From contig CAJKLD010000008.1 of the NCBI GenBank assembly GCA_905200645.1, forward strand, positions 8,878-72,877: a DNA stretch of 64,000 bases, read 5' to 3'. The notes beneath the pieces were generated by a model. The model was not told the origin of the DNA and searched no databases. It worked only from the letters and a program-made list of their open reading frames with translations. This document shows positions 42,336 to 51,545 of this stretch, piece after piece. Source of the stretch: an uncultured Phascolarctobacterium sp. Lineage in GTDB: Bacteria; Bacillota; Negativicutes; Acidaminococcales; Acidaminococcaceae. Positions within the stretch are counted from its first letter, which is position 1. Each line of letters begins with the position of its first letter. Position numbers and translations under genes: made by a program.

Positions 42336-43271
42336 TTACGACTTAACAAACTGCATGACAACCCAGCCGCCGCGACGGTCAACTGCGTCCAGCTTTAAGC
42401 CCTGATTTTGAGCCGCCGCTTCGACATCAGCCATGCGCTCTTCAATAATGCCGCTGGCTAAAAATACGCCGTCGTCCTTGAGCTTGACAGGAATATCCGG
42501 CAGCAGCATAATAATAATATCAGCAATAATGTTGGCTATAATCACGTCAGCCTGACCCTCGGTACCGTGCAGCAAATCGCCCTCGCGGACTTCAATTTTG
42601 TCGCTCAAATGATTATTAGCTACGTTTTCTTTTGCTACGCGCACTGCTACGCCGTCAATATCTACGGCCTTAACTTCTTTGGCACCGCACAAGGCTGCGG
42701 CAATAGCCAAAATACCGCTGCCGGTGCCTACGTCAAATACAGTCGCTTCGTCGTGCATAATTTTTTCTAAGCGCTCCATCATCATATTGGTAGTGTGATG
42801 AGTGCCGGTGCCAAACGCCATGCCCGGATCAATTTCAATAACGTGCTCGCCATTTTTGGCAGCATATTCCTCCCAGCTGGGCTTAATCACCAAGGATTTG
42901 CCCACGTGCGTCACATGAAAATACTGTTTCCATTCGTTGGCCCAATCCTGCTCGGACACCTTGCGAAAGCGGGTATTGCCAAAGCGGTATTTACCGATAC
43001 GCTCCTCCACCGCCTGCAATTCTGTCTCAATTTGCGCCAAACGTCCGTCCAACTTTTCATCATCAGCGTAATAACCGCTGACGGTAACAATTTCTGTGTT
43101 TTCCTGCTCGGGAATATCGCACAACTCCCAAGTGCCGCTGTTGCGCAAATCATTTATCAGCCGCGGGTCCTCAATGGCCACGCCCTTAGACCCGGCCTCC
43201 GTCAAAATTTCGGAAACCGCCTCCACCGCTTCGTGAGTTACTGCAACATTTACTTCTATCCAATTATCCAT
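42336..43271 (-). CDS. prmA: Ribosomal protein L11 methyltransferase PrmA
   Basis: A 311-residue protein with a small N-terminal substrate-recognition domain (MDNWIEVNVAVTHEAVEAVS) and a SAM methyltransferase domain (DPGMAFGTGTHHTTNMMMERL, VFDVGTGSGILAIAAAL, VIANIIADIIIMLLP). It trimethylates L11. ATG 43271 is chosen by homology; AAGGGAG is 14 bases upstream, too far for certainty, and an ATG eight codons earlier is possible. Confidence 0.9.
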   Translation of the reverse strand: MDNWIEVNVAVTHEAVEAVSEILTEAGSKGVAIEDPRLINDLRNSGTWELCDIPEQENTEIVTVSGYYADDEKLDGRLAQIETELQAVEERIGKYRFGNTRFRKVSEQDWANEWKQYFHVTHVGKSLVIKPSWEEYAAKNGEHVIEIDPGMAFGTGTHHTTNMMMERLEKIMHDEATVFDVGTGSGILAIAAALCGAKEVKAVDIDGVAVRVAKENVANNHLSDKIEVREGDLLHGTEGQADVIIANIIADIIIMLLPDIPVKLKDDGVFLASGIIEERMADVEAAAQNQGLKLDAVDRRGGWVVMQFVKS

Positions 43272-43382
43272 AGCCGTTTTATAAGCTCCCTTCATTATTC
43301 ATACAGAAAGATTTTATTTTCTTATTATACACTATTATCCGCTAAAATGTATAGCTTTCAAGGGAAAATCCCGCGCTTACTC

Positions 43383-43411
43383 TTGACGATACAAAAAATA
43401 AATTTTATACT
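43383..43411 (+). promoter_or_regulatory. Promoter of the threonine deaminase gene
   Basis: TTGACG and TATACT with a 17-base spacer. Downstream, near the expected start of transcription, is a perfect palindrome CGCTGCAGCG (43428-43437). GGAA-GTGC-TTCC can fold over the ribosome site just before the ATG. Confidence 0.6.
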
Positions 43412-43523
43412 TTATTTATATAAAATACGCTGCAGCGACGTTATTTTTTGGCAACAAAAAGCGCTTGGCGATAAAATTTATTATTTTTTAATTGTAAAAT
43501 AAGGGAAAAAAGGAAGTGCTTCC

Positions 43524-44738
43524 ATGCTCACACTCGACAAAATTTATCATGCGTCCTTCGTTTTAAAAAGCGTAGCCCGCAAAACTGACCTTATTGCCGC
43601 ACCAAATTTAGGCAAGGGTCTGGATCTGTATTTAAAGACAGAAAATTTACAGGTAACAGGCAGTTTTAAAGTTCGCGGCGCATATTATAAAATCAGCCAG
43701 CTTACTCCTGAAGAAGCCGCTAAAGGCGTTATCGCCTGCAGCGCCGGTAATCACGCGCAGGGCGTAGCTTTAGCTGCTACCCGCATGGGTATTAAAAGCG
43801 TTATTTGTATGCCCGACGGCGCGCCCATTATGAAGGTAGAAAACACAAAAAATCTTGGCGCGCAGGTAGAGCTTGTGCCCGGCGCTTATGACGAAGCTCA
43901 CGACCGCGCCGTGCAGCTGCAAGCCGAAACCGGCATGACCTTTATTCATCCTTACGACGATGAACTTGTTATAGCCGGCCAAGGCAGCATAGGCTTAGAA
44001 ATTCTTGACCAGCTACCGGATGTAGAAGCAGTTATTATTCCTATCGGCGGCGGCGGCTTAATCAGCGGCGTAGCCTTCGCTATAAAAAGTCTGCGTCCCG
44101 AGGTAAAAATCTACGGCGTACAGGCGGCAGGCGCAGCCAGCATGTTCAACGCTTTCCGCGACCACAAATACGAAACCTTGAACAAGGTAAACACCTTCGC
44201 CGACGGTATTGCCGTAAAAACTCCCGGCGAAACTACTTTTGACATTATCAGCAAATATGTTGACGATATCGTTACTGTCAGCGAGGATGAAATTGCTACC
44301 GCTATTTTAACGCTAATGGAAAAGCAAAAGCTGATTGCCGAGGGTGCAGGCGCAACTCCTGTGGCTGCGGCGCTCTTTAATAAGCTGCCGCTGGCAGGCA
44401 AAAAAACTGTCTGCCTAGTTTCCGGCGGCAATATCGACGTCAATATTCTTTCCCGCGTCATCACCCGCGGGCAAATCACCACCGGCCGCAAAGCAGATTT
44501 GGTTATCGTGCTGGACGACCGTCCCGGCCAACTGCGTCAGGTCAGCGAAATCGTGAGCAACTGCGGCGCAAACGTGGTAGGCGTGCAGCATAACCGCAGC
44601 GACGTTAATATGCCCATTACCGGCTGCTACCTCAAGCTGGAGCTGGAAACCCGCGACCAGGCGCAGATTGACGAAATCAAAACCAAATTACATGAAGCAG
44701 GCTTCCAACTGCTCCACGACAAAGCGGTGCATTATTAA
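43524..44738 (+). CDS. ilvA: Threonine ammonia-lyase with ACT domain
   Basis: A 404-residue PLP enzyme: SFKVRGAYYK (PLP lysine, about residue 49), CSAGNHAQGVALAA, IGGGGLISGVAFAI, and a C-terminal ACT domain (330-402, VIVLDDRPGQLRQVSEIV). It deaminates threonine to 2-oxobutyrate for isoleucine synthesis or catabolism. The single ACT domain and length match the shorter, catabolic-like type; the symbol could also be tdcB. It stands alone between a promoter and a terminator. Confidence 0.88.
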   Translation: MLTLDKIYHASFVLKSVARKTDLIAAPNLGKGLDLYLKTENLQVTGSFKVRGAYYKISQLTPEEAAKGVIACSAGNHAQGVALAATRMGIKSVICMPDGAPIMKVENTKNLGAQVELVPGAYDEAHDRAVQLQAETGMTFIHPYDDELVIAGQGSIGLEILDQLPDVEAVIIPIGGGGLISGVAFAIKSLRPEVKIYGVQAAGAASMFNAFRDHKYETLNKVNTFADGIAVKTPGETTFDIISKYVDDIVTVSEDEIATAILTLMEKQKLIAEGAGATPVAAALFNKLPLAGKKTVCLVSGGNIDVNILSRVITRGQITTGRKADLVIVLDDRPGQLRQVSEIVSNCGANVVGVQHNRSDVNMPITGCYLKLELETRDQAQIDEIKTKLHEAGFQLLHDKAVHY

Positions 44739-44749
44739 GGTTAAAGTGC

Positions 44750-44781
44750 AAAAAGCTCCCTCTAAAAAGAGGGAGCTTTTT
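44750..44781 (+). terminator. Terminator after threonine ammonia-lyase
   Basis: AAAAAGCTCCCTC and GAGGGAGCTTTTT form a 13-base stem with a six-base loop. Confidence 0.92.
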
Positions 44782-45228
44782 GCATGCGAACATATGCTCC
44801 ATAGCGCGTTTTATTCTATGAAGAACTATTCATGCGTTTTAAAAAATATAACGGCGATATATTGTCACTCGCTCACCTCGCTTTTTTAACGCCAGCTTCA
44901 CGCGGAATAATAACGAAGCTGCGGGAAAAATTTGGCTGAAAAATGATTTTCAATGCGTACCCTTGCTTCTATTATTCCATGCGTTTGCTTGCTAAAAGCT
45001 CGAATCTTCGCTACGTGATAATATAATCGCTTTGATTTACTTTTGTACTATAAAACTACAATACTACTTTGCGGCAGCCGCCAAAAACCCTGCGTTGCGA
45101 GCAAAAATAGTCTTGAACCACGAATACAAAAGCACTAGCCACAATCAAGCATGCCTAACAAATGAACATTAAAAGCCCTTTTGCTAAGCTTTTCAGCACG
45201 AAAAGCGAAAAGCTTAGGCATTTCTCGT
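44782..45228. repeat. Gene-free region with a dispersed repeat
   Basis: No plausible gene is seen. Positions 45066-45139 share a recognisable stretch with 60988-61048: ACTTTGCGG, then CGCCAAA, TTGCGAGC and GAACCAC appear in the same order in both. A hairpin with arms CTAAGCTTTTC and GAAAAGCTTAG (45184-45217) lies just after the pepT stop and may act as its terminator. Confidence 0.5.
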
Positions 45229-46479
45229 TTATTTCGTAATCAGCTCAATGAGCTTCAACGTCATTTGGCAGCTTTTTTCCACCGCAGTCATAGGCATAAA
45301 CTCACAATAGGAATGAAAATTATGGGCGCCGGTAAAATAATTAGGCGTAGGAATTCCTTTGGTAGAAATAAAAGAACCGTCGGTGCCGCCGCGCATAGCA
45401 ATATCCTTAGGCGTAATGCCTAATTCCTTCATCGCCTCAAAAATATAGTCCACGCAAACGCGGTTATCAGCGTTCAAAGCGTCGGCAATATTGCCGTAAA
45501 CATCAACTATTTGCAGCTCTACCACGGCCTTGGAATTTTTAGCCTTCACATATTCTACGGCAGCCGCAATAAATTTTTTGCGCGCTTCGTACATAGTCTT
45601 ACTGTGGTCGCGAATTTTCAAATTCAAAACAGCCTCGGACACATTAGTCTGCATGGATTCTACCCAAATAAAACCTTCAGTTCCCTCTGTATGCTCCGGC
45701 GTCTGCATTCTGTCTAAGCAGTTGATAAGGTCGACGCAAACTAAAGTAGGATTAACCAGCGTATTTTTAGCGGACATGGGATGAGCGGTTACGCCTTTTA
45801 CTTTAATTGTAGCGCTACCTGCGTTAAAAGTTTGGTATACCACCTCGCCCAGCTCGCAGCAGTCAATGGTATAAGCAAAATCCACAGGAAATTTACCGAA
45901 ATCCATTTTCTTAGAGCCGCGCAGACCAACCTCCTCATCAGGAACAAAAGCCACGTAAATGTCGCCGTGCAAAATCTGCGGATTATTGTGCAAAGTTTCA
46001 AGCGCCACCATTAAATTAGCAATAGCAGCCTTGTTATCCGCTCCTAAAACGGAGGTTCCGTCGCCGGTAATCAAATCGCTGCCGATATATTTTTCCAGCT
46101 CCGGATGCTCGCTGACCTTAATATAAATTTGCTTCTCCGCATTAAGCAGCACGTCTCCGCCCTGATAATTTTTTACAAATTGCGGATAAACGTCGGCAGA
46201 AAGATTTACGTTAACCGTGTCTAAATGCGCTACCCAGCCAACGGCAGGCACCTTGTGATAACCGGCGGGCAGATTAGACGGCAGATGGCCGGTCAGTACG
46301 GAATATTCGCTAATTTCTAAATCAACCAAACCCAGCTCTGCCAAATCCTTTTGCAGCAGCTCTGCCAGCTGGCACTGCCCCGGAGTTGACGGAACCACAT
46401 CTGCGCCTGCAGCACTTTGCGAGCTAATTGCAGCATAGCGCAAAAAACGCTCGGCAAGGCGTTCTTGCATATTACTCAT
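45229..46479 (-). CDS. pepT: Peptidase T (tripeptide aminopeptidase)
   Basis: A 416-residue M20 metallopeptidase: GWVAHLDTVNV (zinc His and Asp), GDGTSVLGADNKAAIA, VPDEEVGLRGSKKMD (catalytic Glu) and MRGGTDGSFISTKGIPTPNYF. It releases the N-terminal residue of tripeptides in the cytoplasm. AAAGGAAG precedes the ATG. It follows the trp terminator in the same direction and is probably independent. Confidence 0.93.
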   Translation of the reverse strand: MSNMQERLAERFLRYAAISSQSAAGADVVPSTPGQCQLAELLQKDLAELGLVDLEISEYSVLTGHLPSNLPAGYHKVPAVGWVAHLDTVNVNLSADVYPQFVKNYQGGDVLLNAEKQIYIKVSEHPELEKYIGSDLITGDGTSVLGADNKAAIANLMVALETLHNNPQILHGDIYVAFVPDEEVGLRGSKKMDFGKFPVDFAYTIDCCELGEVVYQTFNAGSATIKVKGVTAHPMSAKNTLVNPTLVCVDLINCLDRMQTPEHTEGTEGFIWVESMQTNVSEAVLNLKIRDHSKTMYEARKKFIAAAVEYVKAKNSKAVVELQIVDVYGNIADALNADNRVCVDYIFEAMKELGITPKDIAMRGGTDGSFISTKGIPTPNYFTGAHNFHSYCEFMPMTAVEKSCQMTLKLIELITK

Positions 46480-46561
46480 AAAAATTACTTCCTTTCTTAT
46501 AATAACTAATTATAAAGCTCTACGGAGTATAAATAAAGTATTTCCGCTAAAAACAGCAAAA

Positions 46562-46595
46562 ATATTCCTCTAAAACAACTGCTTTAGAGGAATAT
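46562..46595 (-). terminator. Terminator of the trp operon
   Basis: ATATTCCTCTAAA and TTTAGAGGAATAT pair over 13 bases with an eight-base loop; five T follow on the minus strand. Confidence 0.9.
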
Positions 46596-46616
46596 CAGCA
46601 AATTTTTTACTTAAAT

Positions 46617-47408
46617 TTATTCAGCTTCCGCCGCCTTTTTTACGGCAGCAACCATTTCTTTGCAGTACTCATAAACATATTTAGGCGATTCCTTGCCATA
46701 TTGCTCTACTAATTTTACAATAGCGCTGCCTACGATAGCGCCGTCGCTTACCTTAGCCATAGCGTAAGCCTGCTCCGGCGTAGCAATACCAAAGCCAACT
46801 GCCGTCGGTACATCAGTAACCCTGCGGATTTCTTTGACGATGTTTGCAACATTGGTAGTAATTTCCCCGCGCACGCCGGTAACGCCCATAGAAGAAACAA
46901 CATAGATATAACCCTCGCCTACGGCAGCAATTTTTTGCACGCGGTCTTTAGAGGTTGGCGCAATTAAAGGAATCAAGGCAATTTTATGAGGCTCGCTGTA
47001 AGGACGCATTTCCTCCCGCTCCTCATAAGGAATATCCGGAATAATAACGCCGTCTACGCCGGTTTCTTCACAGCGGGTAAAAAACTTTTCGGCGCCATAA
47101 GTATAAACAGGATTGGCATAGGTAAGAAAAACCAGCGGCACCTGCGTTTCCTTGCGCAGTTCTGCTACCAACGCAAAAATTTTATCGGTAGTAGTGCCTG
47201 CGTCCAAAGCGCGTTTATCGGCCCGCTGAATCACCGGACCCTCGGCCGCAGGATCAGAAAAAGGAATACCAAATTCTACAAGCCCAACACCGGCTTTTAC
47301 CATAGCTAATACTAATTCTTTAGTTGTAGCAAGATCCGGATCGCCGGCAGTAACGAAACCAATAAAAAGCTTTTTATTTTTTTTGAATGCATCCTGAATT
47401 TTATTCAT
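46617..47408 (-). CDS. trpA: Tryptophan synthase alpha chain
   Basis: A 263-residue TIM barrel (LVEFGIPFSDPAAEGPVIQ with the catalytic Glu, YTYGAEKFF, GYIYVVSSMGVTGVR, VGFGIATPEQA). It splits indole-3-glycerol phosphate to indole, which passes to TrpB. The ATG at 47408 overlaps the trpB stop by eight bases; 13 earlier codons inside trpB are rejected. Confidence 0.95.
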   Translation of the reverse strand: MNKIQDAFKKNKKLFIGFVTAGDPDLATTKELVLAMVKAGVGLVEFGIPFSDPAAEGPVIQRADKRALDAGTTTDKIFALVAELRKETQVPLVFLTYANPVYTYGAEKFFTRCEETGVDGVIIPDIPYEEREEMRPYSEPHKIALIPLIAPTSKDRVQKIAAVGEGYIYVVSSMGVTGVRGEITTNVANIVKEIRRVTDVPTAVGFGIATPEQAYAMAKVSDGAIVGSAIVKLVEQYGKESPKYVYEYCKEMVAAVKKAAEAE

Positions 47409-48585
47409 GTAAATCAACCCCCATATAACGCGCGATGGCAGCAACATCCTTGTCGCCGCGTCCGGAAATATTTATAACGATAATTTTATCCTTAGCCATA
47501 GTCGGCGCCAGCTTCATCGCATAGGCTACTGCGTGAGCGCTTTCGATAGCCGGAATAATTCCCTCGATTCTTGACAAATAGTTAAAGGCGTCTACAGCCT
47601 CCTGATCGGTAGCGGCAACATATTCAGCGCGGCCGATATCGTGCAGATAAGAATGCTCCGGCCCGATACCGGGATAATCCAAACCGGCGGAAATAGAATA
47701 TACCGGCGCAATTTGTCCGTATTCATCCTGCAAAAAATAAGATTTCATGCCGTGGAAAATGCCAATTGTCCCGTTAGTAATGGTAGCGGCGTTTTTGGGA
47801 TTATCCACACCCAAGCCCGCTGCCTCTACGCCAATCAGGCGCACCTCTTGATCGGGAATAAAATCGTAGAACATACCTATAGCGTTGGAACCGCCGCCTA
47901 CGCAGGCAATCACAGCATCCGGCAGACGTCCTTCCTTTTCCAGCATCTGCGCACGAATTTCTTCGCCAATAATTTTTTGGAAATCGCGCACGATTTCCGG
48001 ATATGGATGCGGTCCAACTGCGCTGCCTAAAACATAAAAAGTATCCTCCACTCTTTCAGTCCATACGCGCAGCGCTTCATTGACTGCATCCTTTAAGGTG
48101 CCGGTGCCGCTGGTTACAGGCACAACCTTAGAGCCCAAAAGCTCCATGCGGAAAACGTTCAGCTTTTGGCGCTCGCAGTCTTCCTTACCCATATAAACCT
48201 CGCATTCCATGCCCATAAGCGCAGCTACGGTAGCGGTAGCAACGCCGTGCTGGCCTGCGCCGGTTTCGGCGATAACGCGTTTTTTGCCCATTTTTTTCGC
48301 TAATAAAATTTGGCCTAAAACATTGTTGATTTTATGCGCGCCGGTGTGATTAAGGTCTTCGCGCTTTAAATAAATTTTTGCGCCGCCCAAATCCTTAGTC
48401 ATGTGCTCTGCATAATACAAAAGTGACGGTCTGTTGGCATATTCTCTGTATAATTGAGTCAACTCTGCTTTAAAGTCAGCATCGTTTTTATATTTTTCGT
48501 AAGCTGCCTCCAGTTCTAACACTGCATTCATCAATATTTCCGGCATGTATTGGCCGCCGTGAATTCCATATCTACCCTTGTTCAT
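47401..48585 (-). CDS. trpB: Tryptophan synthase beta chain
   Basis: A 394-residue PLP enzyme with KREDLNHTGAHKINN (PLP lysine), AETGAGQHGVATA and CVGGGSNAIGMFYDF. It joins indole and serine to make tryptophan. The motifs are those of the TrpB1 type that works with TrpA. It overlaps trpF by one base. Confidence 0.96.
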   Translation of the reverse strand: MNKGRYGIHGGQYMPEILMNAVLELEAAYEKYKNDADFKAELTQLYREYANRPSLLYYAEHMTKDLGGAKIYLKREDLNHTGAHKINNVLGQILLAKKMGKKRVIAETGAGQHGVATATVAALMGMECEVYMGKEDCERQKLNVFRMELLGSKVVPVTSGTGTLKDAVNEALRVWTERVEDTFYVLGSAVGPHPYPEIVRDFQKIIGEEIRAQMLEKEGRLPDAVIACVGGGSNAIGMFYDFIPDQEVRLIGVEAAGLGVDNPKNAATITNGTIGIFHGMKSYFLQDEYGQIAPVYSISAGLDYPGIGPEHSYLHDIGRAEYVAATDQEAVDAFNYLSRIEGIIPAIESAHAVAYAMKLAPTMAKDKIIVINISGRGDKDVAAIARYMGVDLHE

Positions 48586-49205
48586 TATTTTTCTCCCCTT
48601 ACCTGCGCAATAAATGCTGCTATTTTTTCTGAATTTTTAATACCATTTATTTCTACGCCGCCGCTGACATCAACAGCGAAAGCGTTATTTTTTGCTATAG
48701 CTTCTGTCACATTGTCGGCGTTAAGACCGCCAGCGAGAAAATATGGCTCGGGAATTTGCTTTTCCCACTCCGGCTGCATGCGCCATCGTCTGCCTGTGCC
48801 GCCATATAGACCCTGCTCGTAAGTATCAAGCAGAAAATAATCTACCGGATATTTTGCCAAATCCAATAATGAATTCTTGTCCTTCACACGCACGGCTTTA
48901 ATAACCGGCAAAGCAAGCTGCTCCTTTAGGCGTTGGCAATATGCCGCATTCTCGTCGCCATGCAGCTGTACTGCATCAATTATTCCGTCCTGCGCCAGCT
49001 TGAGTATAAACTCAATTTTTTCATTGACGAAAACTCCCACAGCCTTAATCTGCGGCGTTAATTTATTTTTTAGCTCCGCAGCCTGCGCCATAGTTACGGC
49101 GCGCTTACTTTGAGCGTAAAACACAAAACCAATAAAATCAGGCTTTAGTTTATTAACGCACTCTATATCCTCCGGACGGCTTAAGCCGCAAATTTTTATT
49201 TTCAT
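48585..49205 (-). CDS. trpF: Phosphoribosylanthranilate isomerase
   Basis: A 206-residue TIM barrel with KICGLSRPEDI (catalytic Cys), DFIGFVFYAQSKRAV, VQLHGDE and DVSGGVEINGIK. It catalyses the Amadori rearrangement in tryptophan synthesis. The start overlaps trpC by four bases (ATGA). Confidence 0.94.
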   Translation of the reverse strand: MKIKICGLSRPEDIECVNKLKPDFIGFVFYAQSKRAVTMAQAAELKNKLTPQIKAVGVFVNEKIEFILKLAQDGIIDAVQLHGDENAAYCQRLKEQLALPVIKAVRVKDKNSLLDLAKYPVDYFLLDTYEQGLYGGTGRRWRMQPEWEKQIPEPYFLAGGLNADNVTEAIAKNNAFAVDVSGGVEINGIKNSEKIAAFIAQVRGEK

Positions 49206-49987
49206 ATCCGCTCACCGCGCATTTCCTGAAGCAGCACCGCCGAATTTTGCGCACGCATCAACGCTTCGCCTATCAAAACAGCCTGTACGCCTGCTGCTTT
49301 TAAAGCTACGGTATCGCCGGCTTGCGTAATGCCGCTTTCCGCTACAAAAATTTTCTCACGAGGAATCTGCTCCCGCAAACGCAGACTATTCAAAGGATTA
49401 ACGGTAAAATCTTTTAAATTGCGGTTATTGACGCCGATAATTTCGGCTCCGGCAGCAACGGCCATGCCTGCTTCGGCAGCGTCGTGAGCTTCCACTAAAG
49501 CGCTAAGCCCCAACTCGCGCACCTGACAAAGATATTCCGCCAGCTGGCCGGCGCTCAACAAGCTGCAAATTAAAAGTACCGCATCAGCACCAAGATTTTT
49601 GGCCTCATAAATCTGATATTCGTCAATAGTAAAATCCTTACGCAGAATCGGCAGCTCTACGGTCTGCCTTACCTGCGTAAGATACGCGTCACTGCCAAGA
49701 AAAAACTTGGGCTCCGTCAAGCAGGAAATGGCTGCGGCTCCGCCTGCTGCATAGCTTTTAGCTTTCGCCAAATAAATCTGCTCAAAATCAGGAGCAATCA
49801 CTCCTTTGGAAGGAGAAGCTTTTTTCAGCTCAGCTATTATGCTTAACCCGTCGGCCGTCAGCGCCGCCCGAAAATCCTTGCCAAGAGGTCTGCTCTCGGC
49901 TTCGTCACGCACGGCGTAAAGACTTTTTTTGTTTTTCAGTTTCTTCACCCGTAAGCATGTGTAGGCGCTTATATCGTCTAAAATCAT
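49202..49987 (-). CDS. trpC: Indole-3-glycerol phosphate synthase
   Basis: A 261-residue TIM barrel with IIAELKKASPSKGVI, LRKDFTIDEYQIYEA, VEAHDAAEAGMAV, GVNNRNLKDF and VAESGI, all key family motifs with the catalytic lysine and glutamate residues. It closes the indole ring. It is a separate gene, not fused to trpF. Confidence 0.95.
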   Translation of the reverse strand: MILDDISAYTCLRVKKLKNKKSLYAVRDEAESRPLGKDFRAALTADGLSIIAELKKASPSKGVIAPDFEQIYLAKAKSYAAGGAAAISCLTEPKFFLGSDAYLTQVRQTVELPILRKDFTIDEYQIYEAKNLGADAVLLICSLLSAGQLAEYLCQVRELGLSALVEAHDAAEAGMAVAAGAEIIGVNNRNLKDFTVNPLNSLRLREQIPREKIFVAESGITQAGDTVALKAAGVQAVLIGEALMRAQNSAVLLQEMRGERI

Positions 49988-50010
49988 AATTAATCCTTCA
50001 CCTTGCTGCT

Positions 50011-51027
50011 TTATTTATTGCTTAATTCGATAAATTTTTCCAAGGTTTCCAAGGCCTTGCCGCTGTCAATCAGCTCCGCCGCCAGCTTGACGCCGTCAGC
50101 CATATTTTCGGCTTTACCGCCCACGCACAGAGCCGCGCCCGCATTGAGCAGCACCGCATTGCGTTTATGACCTTGCGCGCCGTTTAAAATATCGCGGACA
50201 ATTTGCGCATTTTCTTCCGGCAGACCGCCTAAAAGGTCAGCCTTCGTGCAGCGCTCCAAGCCAAAATCCTCCGGCGTGATTACATAATTACGCATCCAGC
50301 CGTCCTTAAATTCGCAGATAGCAGTGGGCGCGCTCAAAGAAATTTCATCCAGCTTATCCTTACCGTACACCACCATACCGCGCTTTACGCCCAAATTTAT
50401 CAAAACCTGCGCCAAAGGCTGCACTAAATACTCGTCATAAACACCCAAAAGCTGCATTTTGGGACTGCCGGGATTGGTCAAAGGTCCCAAAATATTAAAC
50501 ACGGTGCGAATACCCAGCTCTTTACGAATTGACCCCACATATTTCATAGAAGTATGATATTTTTGTGCAAAGAAGAAACACATACCAACTTCATTTAACA
50601 GCTCCACACATTTTTCCGGGCTTTGATGAATATTTACGCCTAAAGCCTCCAAACAGTCGGCAGTGCCACATTGAGAAGAAGCGGCGCGATTACCGTGTTT
50701 TGCTACCTTAATGCCGCCTGCGGCTGCAACTAAAGCGGAGGTTGTAGAAATATTAAAGCTATTGGCGTTATCGCCGCCGGTGCCTACTATTTCAAATACA
50801 TCCATACCGGTTTCGCATTTTATAGCATGGTCGCGCATAGCGGCGGCACAGCCTGCAATCTCGTCGGTAGTTTCGGCCGTGGTACTTTTAGTGGACAGCG
50901 CCGCCAAAAAAGCTGCGTTCTGCGTAGCAGTAGTGGCGCCGCTCATAATTTCACTCATAACAGTGTAGGCTTCACGGTAGCTCAAATCCTGTTTGTCAAC
51001 TATTTTTACAATTGCTTCTTTAATCAT
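50011..51027 (-). CDS. trpD: Anthranilate phosphoribosyltransferase
   Basis: A 338-residue protein with VGTGGDNANSFNIST (PRPP loop), KHGNRAASSQCGTADCLEALG and FNILGPLTNPGSP. It attaches phosphoribose to anthranilate. It has no fused glutaminase domain. The ATG at 51027 is preceded by GAGGAG. It is the first gene after the T-box, so trpE and trpG must be elsewhere or absent. Confidence 0.94.
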   Translation of the reverse strand: MIKEAIVKIVDKQDLSYREAYTVMSEIMSGATTATQNAAFLAALSTKSTTAETTDEIAGCAAAMRDHAIKCETGMDVFEIVGTGGDNANSFNISTTSALVAAAGGIKVAKHGNRAASSQCGTADCLEALGVNIHQSPEKCVELLNEVGMCFFFAQKYHTSMKYVGSIRKELGIRTVFNILGPLTNPGSPKMQLLGVYDEYLVQPLAQVLINLGVKRGMVVYGKDKLDEISLSAPTAICEFKDGWMRNYVITPEDFGLERCTKADLLGGLPEENAQIVRDILNGAQGHKRNAVLLNAGAALCVGGKAENMADGVKLAAELIDSGKALETLEKFIELSNK

Positions 51028-51146
51028 TCTGACCAACTCCTCTTAATCGGTTACAAAAATTTTTCTTTCTATTGCCTATTAGGAATGAGTTATACAGAAT
51101 ACCGCTTGGAAAATTTTAAATGTAATGAGAAATTTACCTTAACCAA

Positions 51147-51436
51147 TAAAAAAACCTGTCCCTGAATTCATCAAGGACAGGTCATCATTACATATACCTG
51201 CGGTACCACCTTGTTTCGCTATTACTAGCGCACTTTTGCAGAATGCCATCACATCCCTCACCCATAACGCAGGTGCTACGTAACAGAATACTCTTAGAAA
51301 AATCTAATTTGACTGTTCCCTCAATGGTCCATTTGTCGGTCTGCATCTCTATCCGGCTCCCAGCTGCCCGGACTCTCTGTAAGCGCATTTACCGATTTGA
51401 TCTCCATCTCAACGGTTTGTGGCAATGTTTGAAGTT
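51147..51436 (-). ncRNA. T-box riboswitch with tryptophan (UGG) specifier
   Basis: A complete minus-strand T-box leader. The conserved T-box sequence GGTGGTACCGCAGG is at about 51196-51212. Stem I holds the AGAGAG and CCGGGCAGCTGGGAGCCGG distal elements. The specifier loop reads CAAATGGACC, giving TGG for Trp. The terminator arms ACCTGTCC and GGACAGGT (51154-51182), followed by seven T, form when tRNA-Trp is charged; uncharged tRNA favours the antiterminator with the T-box. It controls trpDCFBA. The 5' end is estimated from the promoter. Confidence 0.9.
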
Positions 51437-51442
51437 GTGCAT

Positions 51443-51471
51443 ATTTTACTACTACTTATAGATAGCGTCAA
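51443..51471 (-). promoter_or_regulatory. Promoter of the trp operon
   Basis: TTGACG and TAAAAT with a 17-base spacer on the minus strand, directly upstream of the T-box leader. A separate TTTGTAAA/TTTACAAA hairpin at 51516-51535 lies between it and rpe. Confidence 0.65.
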
Positions 51472-51545
51472 CAGTTTTAGCAAAAAATTTTCCGCAATTT
51501 TATTTTCGCAGTAAATTTGTAAAGCAATTTACAAAACTTGCAAAA

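Noticed and set aside
42795..43502. 235-residue plus-strand open frame reaching upstream of the threonine deaminase gene
   Set aside because: Mostly antisense to prmA, without a ribosome site; the deaminase promoter lies inside it.
51516..51535. TTTGTAAA/TTTACAAA inverted repeat as a BirA site
   Set aside because: Half sites resemble BirA boxes but the spacing is four bases rather than about 16, and the neighbouring genes are not biotin-related.
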